DNA from: Bacteroidota bacterium
GTDB taxonomy: Bacteria > Bacteroidota > Bacteroidia > JAHEXY01
Direction: 5' to 3'
Length of the DNA stretch: 64,000 nucleotides
Assembly: GCA_023251875.1 (NCBI GenBank)
Contig: JAHEXY010000002.1
Span: 186,001 to 250,000 of the forward strand
Shown: piece by piece, positions 9,846 through 18,169 of the stretch
Position numbering within the stretch: position 1 is the stretch's first letter
Layout of the letters: the number at the start of each line of letters is the position of its first letter
Notes under the pieces: generated by a model
Told to the model about the DNA's origin: nothing
The model's database searches: none
Seen by the model: the letters and a program-made list of their open reading frames with translations, nothing else
Translations under genes and position numbers: made by a program

Positions 9846-10130
9846 ATGACAAAACAAATTTTAATTTTTTGCATATCCATAATGGTAGCAATAGCATCTT
9901 GCAAAAATACCCATGAGGTAACAAATGTTAAAGCAGGTAAAAATTCGACAATTACATTTTCAAATGATACAAGTATAAAAGTAGTTTACTTGCATAATGG
10001 CAACGATAGTTTAAACGCATCATTTGTTATAAGTGATTCTTTACGCTTGGTTTCTCAAAGATTCTTAGATTCTTTAAATACAAACGCTAAAGATAGCGGA
10101 ACATGCAAAGTTATTTGGATGAAAAATTAA
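9846..10130 (+). CDS. Small secreted lipoprotein, unknown function
   Basis: The protein has 94 residues. A hydrophobic N-terminus (ILIFCISIMVAIASC) ends in a lipobox with the acylated Cys near residue 19, followed by K, so it should be a surface or periplasmic lipoprotein. The rest is Thr/Ser/Asn rich with no motif I recognise. It lies between repeat copies 3 and 4 and shares the RHS accessory region, which suggests a cassette gene, but no role can be read from the sequence. Confidence 0.7.
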   Translation: MTKQILIFCISIMVAIASCKNTHEVTNVKAGKNSTITFSNDTSIKVVYLHNGNDSLNASFVISDSLRLVSQRFLDSLNTNAKDSGTCKVIWMKN

Positions 10131-10163
10131 TAATTCTCCATTTGTTTGTTTAGTATTCTCATA

Positions 10164-10217
10164 GGCTGGTTGGAGGTTTGTGTAATAGCATTGTGTATAT
10201 GGTAATCCCCATCTCTA
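10164..10217 (+). repeat. RHS-downstream structured repeat, copy 4 (degenerate)
   Basis: GGCTGGTTGGAGGTTTGTGT and GGTAATCCCCATC align with the corresponding parts of copies 1 and 2. Internal sequence is diverged and the left end is missing. It lies 33 nt after the lipoprotein stop, the same relative position as the other copies. Confidence 0.6.
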
Positions 10218-10332
10218 CAATCGATACATTATTTTAAAATGTGCAAACACAGCATTGCAATATGATTCATTATGCTTAAGTGCCATGCTATTAAAAAAAC
10301 AGGTTCTTGAAAATAGGTTATAGAAAGAAATA

Positions 10333-10340
10333 TAATTTTG
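10333..10340 (+). promoter_or_regulatory. -7 element TAATTTTG
   Basis: A TAnnTTTG match 47 nt before ATG 10388. It lies inside the longer frame that begins at TTG 10307, which supports the downstream ATG as the real start. Confidence 0.5.
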
Positions 10341-10387
10341 TATCTTCATTTTCAATTATCCATTTTTTAATTCTTAATAGCATTTCA

Positions 10388-11020
10388 ATGGAAGAACGTT
10401 TTGCAAAAATTATTTCCTATATTTTTCATCCCCTTATAATGCCTACTATTGGTATTTGGCTTGTATTAAATACGAACACGTATATAAGTTACGCCACATC
10501 CGATCCTACTAAATGGTTTACTACCCTAGTAATTTTTATGAGCACATTTATGTTGCCGGCACTAATTGCCGCATACTTATTATATGCAGGGCTTATTTCT
10601 AGCTTTCACATGCCTACATCTGAAGAAAGGCGATTACCCTTTTTACTTACAGCAATTATCTATTATTTCACTTATTATGCAATCAAGCAATTGCCTATAA
10701 TAGTTTCAGAATTCTCGCTACCATCCATTATTTATGTAATTATTTTAGGAGCTACCTTTTCTATCCTTTTAGCACTTATTATAAACTTTAAATGGAAGAT
10801 AAGTGTTCACATGATTGGTATTGGAGGTTTAGTTGGGACTTTAATTGGAGTATCATTAAGATATTCCAGCGATTTTAAATCAATTATTTGTACAGCACTT
10901 ATTATAGCTGGCTTCATAGGCTTTTCTCGCCTTAAATTAAAAGCACACCGCTTATCACAAGTTTATGCCGGCTTTTTATTGGGGGTAGCATGTGAACTGG
11001 TGTTTATTCTTAGCGCATGA
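10388..11020 (+). CDS. PAP2-like integral membrane protein
   Basis: The protein has 210 residues from ATG 10388. A TTG start 27 codons upstream would lie before the promoter-like motif and is not favoured. About six hydrophobic helices are visible. The pattern KISVHMIGIGGLVG followed by RLKLKAHRLSQVYAGFLLG resembles the C-terminal phosphatase motifs (H...R...H) of Bacteroidota PAP2-family membrane proteins. That would suggest a lipid or undecaprenyl phosphate phosphatase in the inner membrane, but the N-terminal KxxxxxxRP motif is not obvious. It is monocistronic as far as can be seen. Confidence 0.6.
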   Translation: MEERFAKIISYIFHPLIMPTIGIWLVLNTNTYISYATSDPTKWFTTLVIFMSTFMLPALIAAYLLYAGLISSFHMPTSEERRLPFLLTAIIYYFTYYAIKQLPIIVSEFSLPSIIYVIILGATFSILLALIINFKWKISVHMIGIGGLVGTLIGVSLRYSSDFKSIICTALIIAGFIGFSRLKLKAHRLSQVYAGFLLGVACELVFILSA

Positions 11021-11137
11021 GAGTCGCCATAAACCCCAATTTGGAGACATCAATAAATAAAGATTGATATTGCTTAACTTATTATTACGTATCGGTTTTA
11101 TGGGTATATCTTATGTTCTTCATAAAGAGATTTTTCT

Positions 11138-11145
11138 TAACTTTG
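11138..11145 (+). promoter_or_regulatory. -7 element TAACTTTG for toxin-antitoxin operon
   Basis: An exact TAnnTTTG match 19 nt before the antitoxin ATG. Confidence 0.6.
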
Positions 11146-11164
11146 CACTAAGTAATTAAGAATA

Positions 11165-11398
11165 ATGCTTATGAAACAATTGCCAGTACAATTTGTAGTT
11201 GATAGAAATGGGGCTGCTACTTCTGTAATAGTTTCAGTTACTGATTGGAAATCATTAAATGAAAAATATGAGAAGTTGCAAAAAAAACTTAAAGTATTAT
11301 TAGGGATTCAAGAAGGCATAATGGAAGTAAAGAGTAATCGAAATTCGGTAAAAAAACTTCCTACTTTAATCGAATTTTTGGATGAAGCAAAAGCCTGA
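11165..11398 (+). CDS. Antitoxin of a type II toxin-antitoxin pair
   Basis: The protein has 77 residues; a second Met at codon 3 is an alternative start. The N-terminus (QFVVDRNGAATSVIVSVTDW) has the strand-rich form of Phd/YefM-like or VapB-like DNA-binding halves. A coiled, Lys-rich middle (EKYEKLQKKLKVLL) and a flexible tail that could wrap the toxin follow. The gene overlaps the toxin gene by 17 nt, typical of co-translated antitoxin-toxin pairs. Autoregulation of the promoter at 11138 is likely by analogy. Confidence 0.75.
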   Translation: MLMKQLPVQFVVDRNGAATSVIVSVTDWKSLNEKYEKLQKKLKVLLGIQEGIMEVKSNRNSVKKLPTLIEFLDEAKA

Positions 11399-11756
11399 AA
11401 TACGAGTAACTAGAAATTTTGCAAGAGACGCAAAGCCATTGTTAAAAAAATATCCTTCGCTCGATAAAGAATTACGTTTATTGTATGATGAATTAAAAAA
11501 GAATCCTGACTTAGGTCAACCGTTAGGCAATAATGCATATAAAATTAGACTTGCCATTAAGAGCAAAGGAAAAGGAAAAAGTGGTGGTGCTCGCATAATA
11601 ACTTATCTTGAAACTGAAATTATTGGCTATTTTGAAACTGATAAAACACAAAATATTACAGTTAATTTGATTACCATTTACGATAAATCAGAAGTCTGTT
11701 CCATATCATTAAAAGAAATAAAAGAACTCATCCAGAAGATTGAATTAATAAATTAA
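11382..11756 (+). CDS. RelE-superfamily toxin
   Basis: The protein has 124 residues. Order of elements: an N-terminal strand (IRVTRNFARDAKPLLKKY), a basic helical hairpin, LGQPLGNNAYKIRLAIKSKG and GGARIITYLE, matching the RelE/HigB/ParE fold seen in ribosome-dependent mRNA endonucleases. The KGKGKSGGAR segment is strongly basic, as expected for RNA contact. Catalytic residues vary in this superfamily and are not assigned. It overlaps the antitoxin and lies in the accessory region behind the RHS genes. Confidence 0.8.
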   Translation: MKQKPEIRVTRNFARDAKPLLKKYPSLDKELRLLYDELKKNPDLGQPLGNNAYKIRLAIKSKGKGKSGGARIITYLETEIIGYFETDKTQNITVNLITIYDKSEVCSISLKEIKELIQKIELIN

Positions 11757-11776
11757 AATATACGCCCACTACAACC

Positions 11777-12274
11777 ATGCTAAAAAGAGAGCTTCTACTT
11801 TGTTTATGCACACTACTTTCAATTGTTTTTTATTCATGTAAAAAAGATGAAGCAGCTTCCTATGTGGGAATATATTCTGGTAATTACTATGGTAAATATT
11901 ATGAAGTTGGATCGTATCGAGAAGAATATGCTGATCTTTTGATTCTTGTCGTTACAAAGGATGAATCAATGCTTTATTTTAATCTAATTGCTTTGGATTC
12001 TAACTATACAAAAATGAGATATGACAACAATACCTATATAACTGATACCACAATAGAAAAATATACTAACTTACCTGATACTGTTTTTAGTGGAAGCGTA
12101 AAAATAGATCTAATTGAATCCTCAGGCTACTACACCCATTCAGAAAGTACAAATGGAGGAGAAGACGGTAATGATTTAACGATAACGTTTAAAAATGACT
12201 CTCTATCTTATTCGAATGATTCATATACTGCAGATCATGGTAATGTTGTTATGTTTTACGGTAAAAAGCAATAG
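11777..12274 (+). CDS. Secreted lipoprotein, unknown function
   Basis: The protein has 165 residues. The signal segment LLLCLCTLLSIVFYSCKKDE ends in the SCKKD lipobox pattern very common in Bacteroidota lipoproteins. The mature part is Tyr-, Asp- and Thr-rich and begins YVGIYSGNYYGKYY, suggesting a small beta-rich outer-membrane-attached protein. It starts 20 nt after the toxin stop and could be in the same transcript, but there is no functional link I can name. Confidence 0.75.
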   Translation: MLKRELLLCLCTLLSIVFYSCKKDEAASYVGIYSGNYYGKYYEVGSYREEYADLLILVVTKDESMLYFNLIALDSNYTKMRYDNNTYITDTTIEKYTNLPDTVFSGSVKIDLIESSGYYTHSESTNGGEDGNDLTITFKNDSLSYSNDSYTADHGNVVMFYGKKQ

Positions 12275-12311
12275 ATAAACCCTTGCTACTTCGCAATACT
12301 GTATTTATTCA

Positions 12312-12319
12312 TAACTTTG
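12312..12319 (+). promoter_or_regulatory. -7 element TAACTTTG
   Basis: An exact TAnnTTTG match 14 nt before ATG 12334, implying a very short leader. Confidence 0.6.
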
Positions 12320-12333
12320 CAGTTTAGTTTTTC

Positions 12334-12657
12334 ATGGTTATGGATATTGCTATTTCCTTTAATAAAATTCCTATTAGACTTACCGCTGAAAGATGGCAAC
12401 ACATAACAACAGGCCATCCGGAAATTGCTGCATATTATTATGAAATTCTTGACACAATTGAAAACCCTGAAATAGTTTATGAGGGAAATTATAATGCATT
12501 TATTGCTTGTAAAGATATTCTTCTGACTGAAAATAAATTTATAGTCGTTATCTTTAAGGAATCTTCTAATAAAGATGGCTTTGTTATTACAGCATACATT
12601 TCAAATAAAAAACAAGAATTTCAAAAAAAGAAAATATTATGGGAAAAACAGAAATGA
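12334..12657 (+). CDS. Small nuclease-like protein, putative toxin
   Basis: The protein has 107 residues; ATG 12340 is an alternative start. The pattern RLTAERWQHITTGHPEIA, a central LDTIENPEIVYEG and a late strand KDGFVITAYIS match a common small family related to phage-associated Barnase/EndoU/ColicinE5/RelE-like nucleases. These are generally found immediately upstream of a DUF2283 gene, as here. The conserved His and Arg are candidate catalytic residues. Its stop overlaps the next start as ATGA, indicating coupling. The toxin assignment is by family analogy and context. Confidence 0.65.
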   Translation: MVMDIAISFNKIPIRLTAERWQHITTGHPEIAAYYYEILDTIENPEIVYEGNYNAFIACKDILLTENKFIVVIFKESSNKDGFVITAYISNKKQEFQKKKILWEKQK

Positions 12658-12872
12658 AAGAGTTGCAAACTTTGCTCCCCTATTTTATTAAACACCCTAC
12701 CGTTTGGTCAAATTACGATAAAGAAGCTGATGCGGTTTATTTACACTTTAAAAAACCAAATCATGCTGATCATTCAGAAATGACCGATGATGAAATTATT
12801 GTTCGTTATGAAAAAAATGAAGTAGTAGGCTTAACCATTTTAAATGCCAGTAAACGAAATTTAAATTTTTAA
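12654..12872 (+). CDS. DUF2283-family protein, putative antitoxin
   Basis: The protein has 72 residues from ATG 12654, whose ATG overlaps the upstream TGA as ATGA. An ATG five codons earlier (12639) is the alternative start. The motif YDKEADAVYLHF and the C-terminal DDEIIVRYEKNEVVGLTILN are diagnostic of DUF2283. The gene follows a small nuclease-like gene, the usual arrangement for a proposed toxin-antitoxin couple. It ends 14 nt before mmsA. Confidence 0.8.
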   Translation: MKELQTLLPYFIKHPTVWSNYDKEADAVYLHFKKPNHADHSEMTDDEIIVRYEKNEVVGLTILNASKRNLNF

Positions 12873-12886
12873 TATCAAATAGATTT

Positions 12887-14359
12887 ATGCCAACCACAAC
12901 CATGTTAAAATACCCCGAAGTAAAAAATTATATAAACGGAAAATTTGAACCTACTTACCAAAAAACATTAGATGTAATTTGTCCATTAGATGGAAATGTA
13001 ATTTCTACCGTTCCACTTTCGAGTGCGGCTGATTTGGACAAAGCTGTGCAAGCGGCTAAAACTGCATTTACAACTTGGTCAAAAACACCTATTAAAGATA
13101 GAGTGCAAATATTTTATCGTTATAAAACCCTTTTAGAAAAAAACCTAAGAGAATTAGCCCATCTAGTTCATATAGAAAATGGAAAAACCTTAGATGAAGC
13201 TACTGCCGAAGTAGAAAAATGTATTGAGCTTACTGAATTTGCTTGTTCAATGCCCCAATTGGTGCAAGGTGAATTAATGGAAGTAAGCAAAGGTGTAGAG
13301 TGCAGAACTGAACGCATGCCTATTGGTGTGGTGGCAAGCATTGTTCCTTTTAATTTTCCGGTTATGGTTCCACATTGGACGGTTCCTAATGCCATTGCAC
13401 TCGGAAATTGTGTGATCTTAAAAGCATCGGAACAAGTGCCTCTTGGAGCAAACCGTATGGCTGAATTATTAAAAGAAGCCGGTTTGCCTGATGGCGTTTT
13501 TAACGTAATTAATGGAGATAAGGATATTGTTGAAGCTATTTGTGATCATCCCGGAATTGAAGCTGTAACTTTTGTAGGTTCTACCAAGGTGGCAAAAATT
13601 GTTTACCGCAGAGCAACATCTAATCTTAAGAGATGCGTTGCATTGGGCGGAGCAAAAAATCATTTAATTGTATTACCTGATGCGCATCCAGATATGACGG
13701 CTTCAAATGTTGCGGCATCTATGTCAGGCTGCGCAGGACAACGTTGCATGGCTGCTTCTGTAATGGTAGGCGTAAGCAATGTTGATCATATTGTTGCTAA
13801 ACTTTGCGAAGAAGCCAAGAAAATTGTTCCGGGAAAAAATTTAGGTTCCGTTATTTCAAAACAAGCCAAAGAAAGAATTGAAAAATACATTACCGAAGCC
13901 GAACAAAAAGGAGCCAAAGTTTTGGTTGACGGAAGAAATTACAAAGTGGAAGGAAAAGAAAATGGTTTCTATGTTGGCCCAACCGTAATTGATTATGTAA
14001 GCCCTGATATGGCTATTGCCAAAGAAGAAGTATTTGGCCCCGTAATAGCCATTGTAAGAACAAAAACTTTGGATGAAGCCATTGCTGTTGAAAATGCTTC
14101 TGAGTATGGCAATGCTGCTTCCGTATTTACACAAAGCGGGGGCCTCGCTCGTTTAGTAATGGAAAAAGCAAGTGCAGGTATGATTGGTGTAAATATTGGT
14201 GTTCCTGTACCTCGTGAGCCATTTTCTTTTGGAGGCTGGAACGAATCAAAATTTGGAACTTGTGATATTACAGGGAAAAGCTCTATTGAGTTTCTTACGC
14301 AATTAAAAAAGACTACTACTAAATGGAATGCTGAAGCTAAAACAAATTGGATGAGTTAG
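12887..14359 (+). CDS. mmsA: Methylmalonate-semialdehyde dehydrogenase (CoA-acylating)
   Basis: The protein has 490 residues, the usual family length. It oxidises (methyl)malonate semialdehyde with NAD and CoA in valine, pyrimidine and inositol catabolism. The NAD-binding core shows PFNFPVMVPHWTVPNAIALG and FVGSTKVA. The catalytic Cys is residue 287 in AGQRCMAAS. As in CoA-dependent members, the general-base Glu of ordinary aldehyde dehydrogenases is replaced: the region reads LGGAKNH. No other pathway gene is adjacent. No clear promoter is seen, so it may be transcribed with the DUF2283 gene 14 nt upstream. Confidence 0.95.
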   Translation: MPTTTMLKYPEVKNYINGKFEPTYQKTLDVICPLDGNVISTVPLSSAADLDKAVQAAKTAFTTWSKTPIKDRVQIFYRYKTLLEKNLRELAHLVHIENGKTLDEATAEVEKCIELTEFACSMPQLVQGELMEVSKGVECRTERMPIGVVASIVPFNFPVMVPHWTVPNAIALGNCVILKASEQVPLGANRMAELLKEAGLPDGVFNVINGDKDIVEAICDHPGIEAVTFVGSTKVAKIVYRRATSNLKRCVALGGAKNHLIVLPDAHPDMTASNVAASMSGCAGQRCMAASVMVGVSNVDHIVAKLCEEAKKIVPGKNLGSVISKQAKERIEKYITEAEQKGAKVLVDGRNYKVEGKENGFYVGPTVIDYVSPDMAIAKEEVFGPVIAIVRTKTLDEAIAVENASEYGNAASVFTQSGGLARLVMEKASAGMIGVNIGVPVPREPFSFGGWNESKFGTCDITGKSSIEFLTQLKKTTTKWNAEAKTNWMS

Positions 14360-14497
14360 GATGTAATTATATTAGCTGAGGCAATTGGTTGAAAAGCCTT
14401 CAATATTTGATGAGAGGAAAGGAAAGCATAAAAAAGTGGTTACATTATTCTGACCTAGTTTATTATCGTAAATTTATTACCATTCTCTTTACGATTT

Positions 14498-16534
14498 ATG
14501 ACAAAAATTAACATTAGAAAAAAAGCCTTTATTGCTTTCTTAGCTATTTTATTTTTCATTTTTTCATTTCTCTTTATATTTCTTTTGGCAATTGGATTTG
14601 CCATTTTTTGTGCCTTAGGAGGCATTGCTATTATTGCCATTAGACCTATGATTATAACAATTATGTTAGGTCTTGGCTTTATGAGTATGGGAATATTGGT
14701 TTTAGTATTCTTACTAAAATTTATTTTCAAAAAGCATAAAATTGATCGTTCAAGAATGATTGAAATTTTTGAAAGTGACGAACCTGAACTATTTAAGTTA
14801 GTGCGCGAATTAACAAATGAAATAAAAACAGATTTCCCTAAAAAGATATATTTAACTCAGGAGGTAAATGCATCTGTATTTTATGATTCTAGCTTTTGGA
14901 GTATGTTTATGCCAATCAGAAAGAATCTGCAAATTGGTTTGGGGTTGGTAAACTCTATTACTGATTTAGAATTTAAGGCCATACTTGCACACGAATTTGG
15001 GCATTTTAGTCAAAAAAGCATGAAAATTGGGAGCTACGTGTACAATTTGAATCAAATTATTTATAATCTCTTATATGATAATCAATCATACAATTCGATT
15101 ATTACCGGTTGGGCAAGAACGAGTGGATATTTTGCTTTATTTACAAAAGTTGTAGTGGAACTAGTGGAAGGAATCCGAATATTATTAAGAAAACTATATA
15201 AAATTATTAATCTAAGTTATTTAGACCTATCTAGAGAAATGGAATTTCATGCAGATGAAGTAGCCGCATCTGTTGCAGGGTCTGCATCATTAGCAAATGC
15301 ATTAATGCGCTTAGACTTTGCCGATGTGGCATATAACAAGGTTTTAGATTTCTATGATTTAAAAATTTCTGAAAATATAAAAACGGCTAATATTTATCCT
15401 CAACATTTGGCAACAATGGAATATATGGCGAAGTGCTATCAACTGCAAATGGAATATTCATTGCCACAAATTAGAGAAGAAGATATAGGTAAAGCAAATA
15501 AAGCATTGTTGGTCATTCAAAATCAATGGGCATCTCATCCAAGCATAAAAGAAAGAGTAAATAGATTGAAGGAGTTAAATTATAAAACGCAGCTATCAAA
15601 TAACTATGGATGGATGTTTTTTAAGGATCGAGAAAACGTACAAAAAAAAATAACTCAAAAAATATTTGATCCTGTAAAATATAAAGGTCAAACTGTAGAT
15701 TTAAGCCTTGAAAATTATTGCTTAAAATTAAATGAACAAGAAAACATCTATTCATTTGATCCTAGGTATAAAAGATTCTATGATGCAAGAAACATTCACA
15801 AATTTGATTTATGGTCTACTATTTTAGAAGCAAATAAAGAAAATACATTTACTCTAGAAGAAATTTTTAATATAAGCACTATTGACCTATTGAATACCCA
15901 AAGAGGAATGTCAAGTGACATTCATTTGCTTACCCAAATTGCCTCTGATAAAATAAAAATAAACACATTTGATTATGATGGAAAAAAATATAAAAAAGAA
16001 GAATCACAAGAATTATTGAATAAATTAAAAAAGAGAAAAGAAAATTTAGATAAAGAGATAAACTCCATTGATAAAAAATCATTTTCATATTTCTATCATT
16101 TGGCAAAAGAAAAAGGAAATGAAAACATATTGAAGGAAAAATATGAAACTTATTTTTCAGCTCAGGAAACTTTTTCAAAGGATATTGATCTCTATAACAA
16201 AATGCTAAGTGCTAAAGTTTTTTTAACGCAGAAAACAGCCTATGAAAAAATCAAGCAAAATATGATTGGGCTTAAAACGGTTGAAAATGAGCTCAAAGAA
16301 CGTCTGTCATTATTATATTCAAATTCAGAATTAAAAGAAAACTTAGATGATAATACAAGTAAACAAATAGAAGAATATTTAGGTAAAGATTGGATTTATT
16401 TTACCGAACCTCATTACGATAATAATGCTTTACGCTTTTTTAATACCGGTATTAGTACATTTTATTCCATGGCATATCAGAATTTCTTTTTTGCAAAGAA
16501 AGCTTTATTAATCTTTCAGATGCAGCAATTATAA
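14498..16534 (+). CDS. M48-family membrane metalloprotease
   Basis: The protein has 678 residues. Two strong N-terminal membrane segments fall within about residues 8-75, then a cytoplasmic or periplasmic catalytic domain. The zinc motif HEFGH is at residues 165-169 and a second acidic ligand is expected in REMEFHADE near residue 247. This matches HtpX/Ste24-type M48 peptidases. The C-terminal half (from about residue 380) is a long, Lys/Glu-rich, coiled-coil-like extension unusual for short HtpX proteins and of unknown role. A TAAATTTA near-match to the -7 element lies at 14469-14476, 21 nt upstream. Confidence 0.85.
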   Translation: MTKINIRKKAFIAFLAILFFIFSFLFIFLLAIGFAIFCALGGIAIIAIRPMIITIMLGLGFMSMGILVLVFLLKFIFKKHKIDRSRMIEIFESDEPELFKLVRELTNEIKTDFPKKIYLTQEVNASVFYDSSFWSMFMPIRKNLQIGLGLVNSITDLEFKAILAHEFGHFSQKSMKIGSYVYNLNQIIYNLLYDNQSYNSIITGWARTSGYFALFTKVVVELVEGIRILLRKLYKIINLSYLDLSREMEFHADEVAASVAGSASLANALMRLDFADVAYNKVLDFYDLKISENIKTANIYPQHLATMEYMAKCYQLQMEYSLPQIREEDIGKANKALLVIQNQWASHPSIKERVNRLKELNYKTQLSNNYGWMFFKDRENVQKKITQKIFDPVKYKGQTVDLSLENYCLKLNEQENIYSFDPRYKRFYDARNIHKFDLWSTILEANKENTFTLEEIFNISTIDLLNTQRGMSSDIHLLTQIASDKIKINTFDYDGKKYKKEESQELLNKLKKRKENLDKEINSIDKKSFSYFYHLAKEKGNENILKEKYETYFSAQETFSKDIDLYNKMLSAKVFLTQKTAYEKIKQNMIGLKTVENELKERLSLLYSNSELKENLDDNTSKQIEEYLGKDWIYFTEPHYDNNALRFFNTGISTFYSMAYQNFFFAKKALLIFQMQQL

Positions 16535-16544
16535 TTTTTAAAAA

Positions 16545-16571
16545 TGGGTGTTCTTGAAATAGAGCGCCCAT
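16545..16571 (+). terminator. Weak hairpin after the M48 gene
   Basis: GGGTGT and GCGCCC can form a 6-bp stem with two G-U pairs and a 12-nt loop, 10 nt after the stop. No strong U-run follows, so termination is tentative. Confidence 0.3.
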
Positions 16572-16583
16572 ATGAAGCAAAAT

Positions 16584-16647
16584 CTGCCACATAGTGGCAG
16601 AATATTTGTAGAAAAGCCAATAAATAATTCTATAGCCCCATAGGGGC
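16584..16647. repeat. Twin-hairpin RTA-loop repeat, copy 1
   Basis: Two hairpins, CTGCCAC-ATA-GTGGCAG (16584-16600) and GCCCC-ATA-GGGGC (16635-16647), flank the linker AATATTTGTAGAAAAG. A related element with different stem sequences lies at 36346-36408. The 532-bp gap between M48 and nrdB also holds a CCCTCTC hairpin, a 31-bp palindrome and AT-rich sequence; I see no gene in it. Confidence 0.75.
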
Positions 16648-16808
16648 GATATATTAAAGTTCCAGATACCACACGGTTTAAAATATTCAAAAAATTTATA
16701 ATCCTAGGCCCCTACGAAATAAAATCCAAATTCAAACATCAAACAATCTTTGGTTTTCAGCAAAAAACATTTTTGCATACTCAAGGCTTTTGATTTTTAG
16801 CTACATAG

Positions 16809-16839
16809 GTAATTATCAACAAAATTTGTTGATAATTAC
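16809..16839. promoter_or_regulatory. 31-bp perfect palindrome with paired DnaA-box-like 9-mers
   Basis: Two 15-bp arms match perfectly around a single central A. Each arm contains TTATCAACA (16813-16821 and, inverted, 16827-16835), one base from the DnaA box TTATCCACA. It lies about 230 bp before nrdB. An operator for the nrd operon is one reading; a simple cruciform or stem-loop is another. Confidence 0.55.
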
Positions 16840-16928
16840 ATCGCTATAAAAACAAAACTAGGTTGACTTTAAAAGGTATTTTTGCAATGTTTGTATAGAA
16901 GCGTTTTCTAAAAAATTACAATTTGTGT

Positions 16929-16945
16929 CCCTCTCATTGAGAGGG
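16929..16945. repeat. CCCTCTC palindromic repeat
   Basis: CCCTCTC-ATT-GAGAGGG is a perfect 7-bp hairpin and belongs to the family seen at 18076, 23944, 26470, 56237 and 59913. Confidence 0.75.
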
Positions 16946-17066
16946 CAGGGAGAGGATTAAAAAACATAAATTTTTTAGAAAATCGATAAGCCTATTTCCA
17001 AAAAATATTTTTTCAGTATTGTATTAATAAAATTAAAATAGTATATTATTTAAACCGCCTAAGCCT

Positions 17067-18053
17067 ATGACAAAAGCCCTAACCCAAGAGCCTATTTTAA
17101 CTGAAAATAAAGACCGCTTTGTGATTTTCCCTATTCGCTTTCATGATATTTGGGAAATGTATAAAAAGGCTCAGGCTAGCTTTTGGACTGCTGAAGAAAT
17201 TGACCTATCTGCCGATCAAACCGATTGGGATAAAAAATTAAACAATGACGAAAAACATTTTGTAAAACATGTACTTGCTTTTTTTGCTGCAAGTGATGGT
17301 ATTGTAAATGAAAACTTAGCAGAAAATTTCTTAAAAGAAGTTCAATATACCGAAGCCCGCTTTTTTTACGGCTACCAAATAATGATGGAGAACATCCATT
17401 CAGAAACCTACTCGCTTTTAATCGACACCTATATTAAAGATAACACTGAAAAAGATAAATTATTTCACGCTATTGATACTTTAGATTGTGTAAAGAAAAA
17501 AGCTGAATGGGCTTTAAACTGGATTCAAAAAGGAAGCTTTGCAGAAAGATTAATTGCATTTGCCGCTGTTGAAGGCATTTTCTTTTCAGGAAGCTTTTGC
17601 TCTATTTTTTGGCTTAAAAAAAGAGGCCTTATGCCAGGTTTAACTTTTTCAAATGAATTAATCTCTCGTGACGAAGGTCTGCATTGTGATTTTGCCTGTT
17701 TACTGTATGCAAAACACATGGTAAATAAATTACCAAAAGAAACCGTTCAAAAAATTATTACCGATGCAGTAGCCATTGAAAAAGAATTTGTTTGCGATGC
17801 CCTACCGGTAAAACTTATTGGCATGAATGCTCAACTCATGAGCCAGTATATAGAATTTGTTGCTGATCGATTATTAGTAGAATTAGGCAACCCAAGAGTA
17901 TACAATGTGAGCAATCCATTTGATTTTATGGAATTGATTTCGCTACAAGGGAAAACAAATTTCTTTGAAAAACGCGTGGCCGAATACCAAAAATCAGGTG
18001 TGATGAATACCAATAAAGAAGAAAATGTTTTTAGCCTTGACGAAGATTTTTAA
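17067..18053 (+). CDS. nrdB: Class Ia ribonucleotide reductase, beta subunit
   Basis: The protein has 328 residues. It houses the diiron-tyrosyl radical that starts reduction of ribonucleotides to deoxyribonucleotides. Ligand motifs are intact: E108 and H111 in ENIHSETY, with the radical Tyr at 115, then E169 (VEGIFF), E203 and H206 (RDEGLH). The C-terminus (NVFSLDEDF) is the flexible acidic tail that docks on the alpha subunit. The partner nrdA follows 116 bp downstream, separated by a palindromic repeat. The order nrdB-nrdA is the reverse of the enterobacterial one. Retention of Tyr115 argues for subclass Ia rather than Ic. Confidence 0.97.
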   Translation: MTKALTQEPILTENKDRFVIFPIRFHDIWEMYKKAQASFWTAEEIDLSADQTDWDKKLNNDEKHFVKHVLAFFAASDGIVNENLAENFLKEVQYTEARFFYGYQIMMENIHSETYSLLIDTYIKDNTEKDKLFHAIDTLDCVKKKAEWALNWIQKGSFAERLIAFAAVEGIFFSGSFCSIFWLKKRGLMPGLTFSNELISRDEGLHCDFACLLYAKHMVNKLPKETVQKIITDAVAIEKEFVCDALPVKLIGMNAQLMSQYIEFVADRLLVELGNPRVYNVSNPFDFMELISLQGKTNFFEKRVAEYQKSGVMNTNKEENVFSLDEDF

Positions 18054-18075
18054 TAAATAAATTCCGCTTCCATCC

Positions 18076-18118
18076 CCCTCTCCGAGTTTATCCTGAGCGA
18101 AGTCGAAGGAGGAGAGGG
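18076..18118. repeat. Nested palindromic repeat between nrdB and nrdA
   Basis: The outer arms CCCTCTCC (18076-18083) and GGAGAGGG (18111-18118) form the common CTCTCC family hairpin. Its usual AAA loop is replaced by a second repeat, containing GTTTATCCTGAGCGAAGTCG. A related copy of the inner element (GTTTATCCTGAGCATAGTGG) lies at 38100-38119. The hairpin lies in the nrdBA transcript and could influence the subunit ratio. Confidence 0.75.
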
Positions 18119-18169
18119 CCGGGGTGAGGGCTACCCAAAGAAATATAAACGAATAAAAAAACTCAACCT

